A DNA stretch of 24,208 bases from Gammaproteobacteria bacterium UBA2955 (GTDB lineage Bacteria; Pseudomonadota; Gammaproteobacteria; Pseudomonadales; Azotimanducaceae), in the NCBI GenBank assembly GCA_002348825.1, contig DEBN01000102.1:24608-48815 (forward strand). The letters are read 5' to 3'. Shown here in pieces: positions 1 to 7,067 of this stretch; position 1 is the stretch's first letter, and every line of letters begins with the position of its first letter. The notes beneath the pieces are model-generated. The model did not search any database. It saw nothing but the letters and a program-made list of their open reading frames with translations, and was not told where the DNA came from. Both the position numbers and the translations under genes were made by a program.

Positions 1-309
1 CTCGCCTGCGTGCAGCGAGGCGTTGACCCGATCACGCAACTCTTTCCCCGGTTTGAAATGCGGTACGTGTTTGCCCGCCAGACCCACAGACTCGCCGGTT
101 TTCGGATTGCGCCCTATACGGGGCGCGCGGTAATGCAGTGAGAAGCTGCCGAAGCCGCGGATTTCTATGCGGTCTCCAGATGCCAAGGCCTGAGACATCT
201 GCTCCAACATCGTTTTGACCGCGAACTCAACATCCTTGCTATTAAGCTGCGCACTGGAGGATCGCGCCTGCGCCGCAACGATGCGTTCAATCAACTCCGA
301 TTTGGTCAT
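1..309 (-). CDS. ihfB: Integration host factor subunit beta (partial, 3' end outside window)
   Basis: DNA-bending, HU-family protein that pairs with IHF alpha and sharply bends specific sites in replication, recombination and transcription. The visible 103 residues begin [10 protein letters not shown] and carry the family signature [22 protein letters not shown] at about residues 50-71, including the Arg/Pro beta-arm that enters the minor groove, followed by [16 protein letters not shown]. The usual protein is about 94 residues; here the frame is still open at the window edge after residue 103, so the C-terminus is somewhat extended. The start chosen is the ATG at 309 because the family begins MTKSEL. 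An in-frame ATG at 324 would add MTDIS; neither has a textbook ribosome binding site. It follows rpsA by 50 bases on the same strand, the conserved rpsA-ihfB order. The identification is secure from sequence; only the ends are uncertain. Confidence 0.95.
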   Translation of the reverse strand, partial: MTKSELIERIVAAQARSSSAQLNSKDVEFAVKTMLEQMSQALASGDRIEIRGFGSFSLHYRAPRIGRNPKTGESVGLAGKHVPHFKPGKELRDRVNASLHAGE

Positions 310-359
310 GCTGATGTCTGTCATCACCTAACCCCGCGCTTTGCTCCGATTGCTAAGCC

Positions 360-2048
360 TTATTCCTCGTCTTCGCCTTGGTTCATCTGCGCTTTGATCA
401 GATCGCCAAGGGTTGCAGGCCCAGAACGGTCGCTCTCCTGCTTCTGGTGATCTCGCACGGCCTGACGCTCTTCTTCCTCGTCCTTCGCCTTGATGGACAA
501 ACCAATGGTGCGGTTCTTGCGGTCAACATTGATGATCTTAACTTCGACCTCTTCGTCCACTGACAGCGCCGAACGCGCGTCTTCCACTCGATCCACACTG
601 ATCTCAGCAGCCCGCATGATCCCGGTTACATCTGGCGCCAGTTCAACGACCACTTCTTTAACATCGGTTTCGATGACTTTACCCTTAACGATAGTCCCGC
701 GGTCGTTCACTGCGGTGTAATCGGTGAACGGGTCCTGATCCAACTGCTTGATGCCCAGCGAGATGCGCTCGCGTTCTGGATCCACAGACAAGATGATGGT
801 TTCCACTTCCTCGCCCTTGGAATAACGGCGTACCGCAGTTTCACCGGGCTCGTTCCAAGAAATGTCAGAAAGATGCACGAGTCCGTCGATGCCACCGTCT
901 AAGCCGATGAAGATGCCAAAGTCCGTAATTGACTTAATATTACCGGTGATCTTCTCGTTCTTACCGTGGCTGGTGCTGAACTCTTCCCACGGGTTGGGAC
1001 GGCATTGCTTGATGCCCAGAGAAATGCGACGTCGCTCTTCATCTATGTCCAAAACCATAACTTCGGTTTCATCGCCCACTGAAACCACTTTCGACGGGTG
1101 AATATTTTTATTGGTCCAATCCATTTCGGACACGTGCACCAAGCCTTCAACCCCGGATTCGATTTCGGCAAAGCATCCATAGTCGGTTAGATTGGTGACC
1201 GTAGCGGTAACCCGCGCGCCCTCTGGGTAACGACGAATGATATCGACCCAAGGATCCTCACCCAGTTGTTTCATGCCTAAGCTGACGCGGTTCTTTTCGC
1301 GGTCGAATTTAAGCACACGCACATCGACTTCGTCGCCCACATTAACCATTTCACTGGGGTGACGAATGCGCTTCCACGCCATATCAGTGATGTGCAGCAG
1401 CCCATCGACGCCGCCAAGGTCGACGAACGCACCATAGTCGGTGAGGTTCTTAACAATGCCTTTAACGTCTTGCCCCTCTTGCATGGACGCCAACAGCGCA
1501 TCGCGTTCGTGACTGTTTTCTTCCTCGAGCACCGCACGTCGCGAGACCACCACGTTATTGCGCTTTTGATCGAGCTTTATGACTTTAAATTCCAGCGGCT
1601 TGCCCTCTAAGTGCGCGGTTTCGCGCAAGGGACGAATATCTACCAATGACCCAGGCAAGAACGCGCGAATATCGTTAACGTCAACGGTGAACCCACCTTT
1701 CACTTTACCGTTGATAACGCCCACAACCACTTCGCTGTTTTCGCTGGCTTCTTCCAGTTGCTGCCAAGACTCTGCGCGACGCGCTTTTTCGCGCGACAGG
1801 CGGGTCTCTCCGAAGCCGTCGTCGACGACTTCCATGGCGACCTTTACCTGATCTCCGATGCTAAGTACGCACTCGCCTTGTTCGTTAAGGAATTGATTCT
1901 TAGGAATGACCCCTTCTGATTTGAGGCCTGCGTGAACGATGACCCAATCGTCATCGATGTCGACCACCGTGCCGGTTACGATGGACCCCGGCGCCATCTC
2001 GATGGTTTGTAAACTTTCTTCAAATAGGTCGGCAAAAGATTCGCTCAT
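360..2048 (-). CDS. rpsA: 30S ribosomal protein S1
   Basis: Ribosomal protein that binds mRNA on the 30S subunit and helps unfold structured or Shine-Dalgarno-poor leaders. The 562 residues (E. coli about 557) begin [13 protein letters not shown] and contain six S1 OB-fold repeats at roughly residues 20-87, 105-171, 192-260, 277-347, 364-434 and 450-520. Repeats 3 to 5 carry the hallmark pattern of type [17 protein letters not shown] and [18 protein letters not shown], with the ISLGIKQ/VSLGMKQ repeat ends also visible. The start is the ATG at 2048, matched by the E. coli-like N-terminus. There is no purine-rich Shine-Dalgarno stretch upstream, which fits the known autogenous translational control of rpsA in gammaproteobacteria. 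It lies 193 bases after cmk and 50 bases before ihfB, the conserved order. Confidence 0.98.
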   Translation of the reverse strand: MSESFADLFEESLQTIEMAPGSIVTGTVVDIDDDWVIVHAGLKSEGVIPKNQFLNEQGECVLSIGDQVKVAMEVVDDGFGETRLSREKARRAESWQQLEEASENSEVVVGVINGKVKGGFTVDVNDIRAFLPGSLVDIRPLRETAHLEGKPLEFKVIKLDQKRNNVVVSRRAVLEEENSHERDALLASMQEGQDVKGIVKNLTDYGAFVDLGGVDGLLHITDMAWKRIRHPSEMVNVGDEVDVRVLKFDREKNRVSLGMKQLGEDPWVDIIRRYPEGARVTATVTNLTDYGCFAEIESGVEGLVHVSEMDWTNKNIHPSKVVSVGDETEVMVLDIDEERRRISLGIKQCRPNPWEEFSTSHGKNEKITGNIKSITDFGIFIGLDGGIDGLVHLSDISWNEPGETAVRRYSKGEEVETIILSVDPERERISLGIKQLDQDPFTDYTAVNDRGTIVKGKVIETDVKEVVVELAPDVTGIMRAAEISVDRVEDARSALSVDEEVEVKIINVDRKNRTIGLSIKAKDEEEERQAVRDHQKQESDRSGPATLGDLIKAQMNQGEDEE

Positions 2049-2241
2049 ATATGTGGTCGGCGTGGCAGCAAAGGCGAGTTAAAACGACAATGTGCGCAGC
2101 CGTCTCTCCGTTGGTTCGTTAATGTTATGTGCACAGTGCCCTATCGACGATGCGATTAGTCGCGTGGTTCAGTGGTGGTCCGCGACTGCTGAACAATCGC
2201 GAGATTCCTTCCCCAATGGCCGCCTCGCTTCTGCAACCGTC
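2049..2241 (-). promoter_or_regulatory. rpsA leader region between cmk and rpsA
   Basis: This 193-base gap is the longest non-coding stretch in the window and must hold the rpsA leader and probably a promoter. The roughly 20 bases before the rpsA ATG, read on the minus strand (GCCACGCCGACCACATAT), contain no Shine-Dalgarno sequence. An inverted repeat GTTCAG...CTGAAC spans about 2167-2194. I could not identify a convincing -35/-10 pair by eye. From established knowledge, rpsA leaders in gammaproteobacteria are structured and bind S1 for feedback control; that this leader does so is inference. Confidence 0.4.
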
Positions 2242-2907
2242 TTATAACAGCTGCTGCTTCGCTGCCTGCATAACCGTTGAACACACCTCTTGTATTGTCA
2301 TTTGGGTGCTGTCGATTAGCATCGCATCATGTGCCGCTTGCAACGGCGCTGTTGCACGTTCTCTATCTCGTGCATCACGTTCTTGGATCTGCTCGAGAAG
2401 GTCGCGCAAACTAACACTCAAACCTTTGTTTTTCAACTGGTTATAACGTCGCTCCGCTCGCGCCTCCGCACTTGCATCGAGAAAAATTTTAAGCCCCGCG
2501 TGTGGAAATACCACCGTGCCCATATCGCGCCCATCAGCCACCAACCCTGGCGCTTGGGCGAAGTCCCGTTGCACCGCTAAAATTGCCGTACGAACCGCTG
2601 GCAACGCCGCCACTCGGGAGGCAAGTACGCCCATATCTTCGGTACGAATTTCGTCGGTCAGATCTAGATCATCGACCAGCACTCGTCCATTAGGAAAGGC
2701 GATACGCAGCGATTCTGCGAGCGCGCGCATACTCGGCTCTCGATCGATGTCCAGACGCCTGCGCACCGCCATAGCCGCGACGATGCGGTACAAAGCGCCA
2801 GAATCCAGCAGGTGCCAACCGAGTTCAGCCGCCATCCAGGCGGCCAGCGTACCTTTTCCCGACCCGCTGGGGCCATCAATGGCCAGCACCGGCACTGAAT
2901 TATTCAT
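2242..2907 (-). CDS. cmk: (d)CMP kinase
   Basis: Cytidylate kinase phosphorylates CMP and dCMP to the diphosphates with ATP, recycling pyrimidine nucleotides in the cytoplasm. The 221-residue protein has the P-loop GPSGSGKGT at residues 12-20, DSGALYR (substrate site), VADGRDMGTVVFP (the RD-containing CMP-binding stretch) and RDARDRERATAPL (lid region). The start is the ATG at 2907, giving MNNSVPVLAIDGPSGSGKGT as in the family; the frame is open further upstream but that part would lie inside tyrA. The start overlaps the tyrA stop by 8 bases (ATGAATAA), so translation is probably coupled to tyrA. The upstream purine stretch GAGAAAAAAC is a weak ribosome binding site. In Pseudomonas the gene before cmk is the tyrA-aroA fusion, so the aroA part is missing here. 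Confidence 0.97.
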   Translation of the reverse strand: MNNSVPVLAIDGPSGSGKGTLAAWMAAELGWHLLDSGALYRIVAAMAVRRRLDIDREPSMRALAESLRIAFPNGRVLVDDLDLTDEIRTEDMGVLASRVAALPAVRTAILAVQRDFAQAPGLVADGRDMGTVVFPHAGLKIFLDASAEARAERRYNQLKNKGLSVSLRDLLEQIQERDARDRERATAPLQAAHDAMLIDSTQMTIQEVCSTVMQAAKQQLL

Positions 2908-3730
2908 GTTTTTTCTCAGCGGCTTTTTTCTCAGCGGCGTGGCGCAACTGCGCCAGACCCTGCGCACTGTTATCGTGCTCAATGGCTTCGATGATTGCAC
3001 CTAGGTCTCCAACGAATCGCTCCGCGCTGTCCATGACCGACCGCTTATTCAAACGCAGAATGCGCCACCACAGTTCGGGGTTGGCACCCGCTATGCGGGT
3101 AAAGTCACGAAAGCCGCCGCCCGTGAGGGGGGTGTGCACGTCGCTCACCTGCTGCATGAAGGCAAACGCCAAAAGATGAGGTAAATGACTGGTCACCGCC
3201 AACGCCTGATCGTGTTCTGCAGGGGACATCAGATAAATCTGGGTGCCAAGCTGCTGCCACAATTCCCGGGCCTGAGCGAGCTTTTGCTCATCTGTCTGGG
3301 GCAACGGTGTCAGCACGACCGCGCAGCTTTCGAACAATTGTGCATCAGCCGCACTTGGGCCACTTTTCTCAGAGCCGCTGATGGGGTGACAAGGGATAAA
3401 ATTTGTAACCGGGGAAGGCGCCGCTTGGACTGCCTCAACAATCGGGCCTTTAACGCTGCCGACGTCTATCACTGTGGCAGCATGGTCCGCGAGTTTAAGC
3501 ACCCACTCCCCGACCAGATCGCTCGGCACACACAAAGCACAGAAGTCGGCATCGACAGGCAGTTCATCAACAATATCGTCGACTAAACCCTGCGCTAACG
3601 CATAGCTCGCCGACTGGGGATTAGGCTCTATGCCGGTGATGCGCTGAGCGAGGCCTTTCGCCCGCACAGCCGCTGCTAATGAACCGCCGATCAAACCAAC
3701 CCCGACGACCACGAGGTTGCGAATCGCCAT
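2900..3730 (-). CDS. tyrA: Prephenate dehydrogenase (monofunctional)
   Basis: Oxidises and decarboxylates prephenate to 4-hydroxyphenylpyruvate with NAD(P)+, the committed step to tyrosine. The 276 residues contain the N-terminal dinucleotide site VVGVGLIGGSLA (about 8-19), an acidic residue in GIEPNP, the DVGSVKG segment, the catalytic-histidine motif PCHPISGSEKSGP, and the helical dimerisation half with SHLPHLLAFAF and GGFRDFTRIAGANPELW. The protein stops at the end of the dehydrogenase; there is no chorismate mutase in front and no EPSP synthase behind. The C-terminus is the odd lysine-rich tail AAEKKAAEKKHE, encoded by a perfect 15-bp tandem duplication. The ATG at 3730 starts one base after the hisC stop (TGACATG), and the 3' end overlaps cmk by 8 bases. 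Confidence 0.95.
   Translation of the reverse strand: MAIRNLVVVGVGLIGGSLAAAVRAKGLAQRITGIEPNPQSASYALAQGLVDDIVDELPVDADFCALCVPSDLVGEWVLKLADHAATVIDVGSVKGPIVEAVQAAPSPVTNFIPCHPISGSEKSGPSAADAQLFESCAVVLTPLPQTDEQKLAQARELWQQLGTQIYLMSPAEHDQALAVTSHLPHLLAFAFMQQVSDVHTPLTGGGFRDFTRIAGANPELWWRILRLNKRSVMDSAERFVGDLGAIIEAIEHDNSAQGLAQLRHAAEKKAAEKKHE
2909..2938 (-). repeat. Perfect 15-bp tandem duplication in the 3' end of tyrA
   Basis: The plus-strand unit TTTTTTCTCAGCGGC occurs at 2909-2923 and again, unchanged, at 2924-2938. On the coding strand each copy encodes a five-residue AAEKK-type block at the TyrA C-terminus. It sits two bases from the cmk start codon. Six-base homopolymer runs at the unit ends make replication slippage a simple explanation. 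Confidence 0.95.
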
Positions 3731-3731
3731 G

Positions 3732-4823
3732 TCAGCTTTGCCCTAGGGCTGAAAGTGCCGCTAAAAACCGATCGTTCTCAATAGGCAAACCAATGCTGAC
3801 ACGCACATGATTGGGCAGTCCATACTCCGCGATCGGGCGCACGATTACGCCCTGCTGCAACAGCGCGTCGAACACCTCGACACCAGACCGACCGCTGTCG
3901 AAGGCGACAAAATTGCCCACCGACGGAATGTAGGGGTAACCCTGAGCTGTCAGTCCCTCGGTAATCTGCGCCATGCCCTGTCGATTCATCGCACAGCTGC
4001 GCTGCACGTAGTCGTCGTCGGCAAGTGCGGCCAATCCCGCCGCCATGGCTAAGCCATTGACATTAAACGGCTGACGCGCGCGGTTGAGTAAGTCGGCAAA
4101 CTTGGCGCTGCTGACACTGAAACCAAGACGCACAGAAGCTAAACCGTAAATCTTCGAAAACGTTCGCGTGACGATGAGATTCGGGTATTTGTCGAGTAAC
4201 GCTAGACCATTGCCGTATTCCGCTTCATCAACGTATTCAAAATAGGCCTCGTCTAGCACCACCCATACGGTTTCTGGGAGGTGCTGTAAGAAATTTTCTA
4301 TCGCTGCGGCGGTCACCCAGGTACCGGTAGGATTGTTCGGATTAGCCAGAAACACCAACCGCGTGCGCTCGGTGACGGCCGCCAGCATTGCCGTTAAATC
4401 AGCGCCATAATCCGTAGCCGGCACGGTTACCAGATCGCCACCGCAACAGGTTACGGCAAGCCGGTAAACCACAAAACTATGCTCAGCAATTATGGCTTCG
4501 CTGCCCGGCTCTAAGGCTACGCGCGCAATAAGATCCAATACATCGTTGGACCCGTTACCTAGGGTAATTTGTGCGGTATCCACTCGTAACCGCTGGGCGA
4601 GAGCCTGCTTCAGCTCAAAACCGCTACCGTCCGGATAGCGTGGCAACTCCTGGCTCGCCGCGGCAATGGCCTCCCTAACCGCCTGGCTGGGGCCTAGCGG
4701 ATTTTCGTTACTGGCGAGTTTGACGATGTCGTTGATGCCCAGTTCTCGAGCCAACTCATCAATGGGTTTGCCGGGTTTGTAGGGCTGTAAGGCGGCGATG
4801 CGCTGATTGACGTTGTCGGTCAT
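3732..4823 (-). CDS. hisC: Histidinol-phosphate / aromatic aminotransferase
   Basis: PLP-dependent class I/II aminotransferase. HisC acts on histidinol phosphate, and HisC paralogues located in this aromatic gene block are known to transaminate aromatic 2-oxo acids too. The 363 residues show LASNENPLGPS (about 36-46), GNGSNDVLDLIARV (89-102), LANPNNPTGTW (159-169), the VLDEAYFEYV stretch with Asp191 and Tyr194, and TFSKIYGLASVRLGF with the PLP lysine at about 224. The start is the ATG at 4823, which overlaps the pheA stop in an ATGA; the frame is open 12 codons further upstream, but that would lie inside pheA. The stop is one base before tyrA. Its position between pheA and tyrA suggests it makes phenylalanine and tyrosine as well as, or instead of, acting in histidine synthesis; that is inference. 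Confidence 0.93.
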   Translation of the reverse strand: MTDNVNQRIAALQPYKPGKPIDELARELGINDIVKLASNENPLGPSQAVREAIAAASQELPRYPDGSGFELKQALAQRLRVDTAQITLGNGSNDVLDLIARVALEPGSEAIIAEHSFVVYRLAVTCCGGDLVTVPATDYGADLTAMLAAVTERTRLVFLANPNNPTGTWVTAAAIENFLQHLPETVWVVLDEAYFEYVDEAEYGNGLALLDKYPNLIVTRTFSKIYGLASVRLGFSVSSAKFADLLNRARQPFNVNGLAMAAGLAALADDDYVQRSCAMNRQGMAQITEGLTAQGYPYIPSVGNFVAFDSGRSGVEVFDALLQQGVIVRPIAEYGLPNHVRVSIGLPIENDRFLAALSALGQS

Positions 4824-5920
4824 GCGGGCACCACCGTTTTTGGATAAGACCCCAGGCAACGCACTTCCAGCGCCACTTCGCCGACGGCTTCGATCACGCT
4901 TGTAGCATTAGGGTCGGTTTGATGGCCGTCAAAGTCGATAAAGAAGACATAGGACCAATCACCAGAACGCGCTGGCCGGGTCTCGATTCGCGACAAACTG
5001 ATATCAAAGCGCTGGAAAGGTTCCAGCACCCGCAACAATGCGCCCGGTTCGTTACGCACGGACACCAAAATGGAGGTCTTGTCGCTGCCACTGGGTCCGA
5101 CGTTTTGCAGACCCAACACCAAAAAGCGCGTTTTATTATCTGGGTGGTCTTCAATACGCGTAGACAGCATCTGCAGTTGGTAGCGGTCCGCCGCCATCTC
5201 ACCGGCTATGGCGGCAACACTCGAGTCCTCGGAAGCTTGGCGAGCGGCTTCCGCATTGCTCGCCACCACCACCCGCGGTACCCCTGGGTAATGCTGGTCG
5301 AGCCATCCTCGGCACTGAGCCAAACTCTGAGCATGAGAGCGAATTTCACGAATCTCACCATCCGCCGATTCCAGCCGCATGAGGGCATGATGAATCGATA
5401 ACTCAACCTCCGCGCAGATGCGCAGCTTGCTGCTGAGAAAACAATCCAATGTATGGTTGACCATGCCTTCGGTGGAATTTTCCACCGGTACTACGCCGTA
5501 GTGTACTGCCTGGGATTCTACCTCGCGGAACACTTCGTCTATTGAAGCCATGGGTTTGGTATTGGCGAAATGCCCAAACTGCTTAACCGCTGCGGCTTCC
5601 GTATAAGTACCCGCGGGGCCAAAATACGCCACTGTGAGCGGCTGCTCGAGGTTCAAACAGCAGGAAATAATCTCGCGGAAAAGGCCCGCAACATCCTGAT
5701 CAGCCAGAGGTCCCGCATTGTCCCCTTGGAGCCGCCGCAATATTTGCGCTTCGCGTTCGGGCCGGTAAAACACGGGGGCCTCTTGCGTAGGCTGGCCCTG
5801 TTTGATTTCGCCCACCTCCAGCGCACATTGGGCACGCTCATTGAACAACTTCAACAGTTGCTGATCGATGGCATCAATACGCTGCCGCAGCGGCTCTAGT
5901 GCGTCATCATCCGTGGTCAT
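4820..5920 (-). CDS. pheA: Bifunctional chorismate mutase / prephenate dehydratase
   Basis: Converts chorismate to prephenate and prephenate to phenylpyruvate for phenylalanine. The 366 residues carry an AroQ-type mutase (about 5-90, LRQRIDAIDQQLLKLFNERA...), the dehydratase (about 95-272) with YFGPAGTYTEAA, GVVPVENSTEGMV and the catalytic NKTRF at 262-266, and a C-terminal ACT domain (about 283-360). The phenylalanine-binding ACT motifs usually written GALV and ESRP read GALL and ETRP (313-316) here, both conservative changes. The start is the ATG at 5920 (MTTDDD), overlapping the serC stop by 14 bases; an in-frame TTG six bases upstream is less likely. The stop overlaps hisC by 4 bases. Feedback inhibition by phenylalanine is expected from the ACT domain. 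Confidence 0.97.
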   Translation of the reverse strand: MTTDDDALEPLRQRIDAIDQQLLKLFNERAQCALEVGEIKQGQPTQEAPVFYRPEREAQILRRLQGDNAGPLADQDVAGLFREIISCCLNLEQPLTVAYFGPAGTYTEAAAVKQFGHFANTKPMASIDEVFREVESQAVHYGVVPVENSTEGMVNHTLDCFLSSKLRICAEVELSIHHALMRLESADGEIREIRSHAQSLAQCRGWLDQHYPGVPRVVVASNAEAARQASEDSSVAAIAGEMAADRYQLQMLSTRIEDHPDNKTRFLVLGLQNVGPSGSDKTSILVSVRNEPGALLRVLEPFQRFDISLSRIETRPARSGDWSYVFFIDFDGHQTDPNATSVIEAVGEVALEVRCLGSYPKTVVPA

Positions 5921-6986
5921 TTTCAAATTCGCTCATGAAACTCACCAACGATTCTACCGCGGCCATAGGCACTGCGTTGTAGATGCTTGCACGCATGCCG
6001 CCAACGCTGCGGTGACCCTTAAGATTAAACAATCCCCGCGCTTCTGCGCCGCTTAAAAATGCTTTGTCGAGTTCCGCATCGGCTAGGGTAAATGGTACGT
6101 TCATGCTCGAGCGCACGGCTTCGTGTACCGGCGCCGTGTAGAAATCGCTGTCATTTATCGTGTCGTAGAGCAATTTCGCTTTGGCCTCATTTTGTTCGGC
6201 GATCGCCTGCAAACCCCCCTGTGCTTTAGCCCAGGCAAACACCAATCCAGCCAGATACCACCCGTAAGTGGGCGGCGTATTCGACATAGAATCGGCATCG
6301 GCTTGTACTGCGTAATCTAGAAACGTCGGCGTTTCGCCGCGCGCGCTGCCACACAGATCCTTACGCACGATAATCACGGTTAATCCGGCGGGGCCGATGT
6401 TCTTTTGCGCCCCGGCATAGATCAGGCCAAACTGGTTCACATCCACTGGGCGCGACAGGATGTCCGACGACATATCTGCCACCAGCGGGCAGTCGCTTTG
6501 CGGAAACTGTTTAAACTGAACCCCACCAATGGTTTCGTTAGAACACACATGGAGCAATTTAGCATCGGCAGACAACTGCCAACTTGCCGGGTCCGGAATA
6601 TGATCGTAGTTGCTATCACTGCTGCTGGCCGCGACGTTCACTTGGCAATACTTCGTCGCCTCTTTGATCGCTTTTTTTGACCACGCACCCGTATCGATAA
6701 AATCTATGGTGTCACTAGGTTCAGTAAGGTTTAGCGGAATGCCCGCAAACTGACCTGTCGCTCCACCTTGCAAAAACAACACGTGGTAGTCAGCAGAAAT
6801 ACCCAAAAGTTCACGTAAGTCGGCTTCGGCGCGGGCCGCAATATCGACGAATATGGCACTACGATGGCTCATCTCCATGACCGACATACCGCTGCCTTGG
6901 TAGTCGAGCATTTCCTCTGCGGCCTGTTGCAAAACACTGGTCGGCAGGGCCGCAGGTCCGGCAGAAAAGTTGTAGCTGCGATGCAC
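5907..6986 (-). CDS. serC: Phosphoserine aminotransferase
   Basis: PLP-dependent enzyme that converts 3-phosphohydroxypyruvate to phosphoserine and also serves de novo PLP synthesis by acting on 3-hydroxy-4-phosphohydroxy-2-oxobutanoate. The 359 residues (E. coli 362) start (M)HRSYNFSAGPAALP, contain LFLQGGATGQF, ADMSSDILSRPVDV and the PLP lysine in IYAGAQKNIGPAG at about Lys195, and end with KGHRSVGGMRASIYNA. The start chosen is the GTG at 6986: it gives the family N-terminus and has GGAG six bases upstream. An ATG at 7037 would add 17 unrelated residues. It is 82 bases downstream of gyrA and overlaps pheA by 14 bases. SerA, the enzyme before it in the pathway, is also in this window at the right end. 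Confidence 0.97.
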   Translation of the reverse strand: MHRSYNFSAGPAALPTSVLQQAAEEMLDYQGSGMSVMEMSHRSAIFVDIAARAEADLRELLGISADYHVLFLQGGATGQFAGIPLNLTEPSDTIDFIDTGAWSKKAIKEATKYCQVNVAASSSDSNYDHIPDPASWQLSADAKLLHVCSNETIGGVQFKQFPQSDCPLVADMSSDILSRPVDVNQFGLIYAGAQKNIGPAGLTVIIVRKDLCGSARGETPTFLDYAVQADADSMSNTPPTYGWYLAGLVFAWAKAQGGLQAIAEQNEAKAKLLYDTINDSDFYTAPVHEAVRSSMNVPFTLADAELDKAFLSGAEARGLFNLKGHRSVGGMRASIYNAVPMAAVESLVSFMSEFENDHG

Positions 6987-6992
6987 TGTTAT

Positions 6993-6998
6993 CTCCAA
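6993..6998 (-). promoter_or_regulatory. Ribosome binding site fixing the serC GTG start
   Basis: Read on the minus strand, TTGGAG lies six bases before the GTG at 6986. This spacing is near ideal, whereas the upstream ATG at 7037 would give an N-terminus not seen in the family, so it decides the start. Confidence 0.75.
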
Positions 6999-7067
6999 GA
7001 TTCTAGTTTTTAGGGAGCCAACACGGGGCCTTACCATGCTCAGCTGGACACTTTGTCATCGACAACC

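Noticed and set aside
2908-3000. Extension of cmk upstream to 3000
   Set aside because: The extra 31 residues are unlike the family and overlap tyrA; the ATG at 2907 gives the exact N-terminus before the P-loop.
2516-3004. Plus-strand open frame of 162 codons opposite cmk and tyrA
   Set aside because: Antisense to the cmk P-loop region and the tyrA end; composition is Ser/Arg-rich as expected for a shadow frame.
4919-5401. Plus-strand open frame of 160 codons opposite pheA
   Set aside because: Antisense to the conserved dehydratase and ACT domains, with no recognisable motif.
7041-7067. Possible terminator after gyrA
   Set aside because: The only inverted repeat there (TTGTC-GAT-GACAA) is a five-pair stem without a T tract, so I do not call it.
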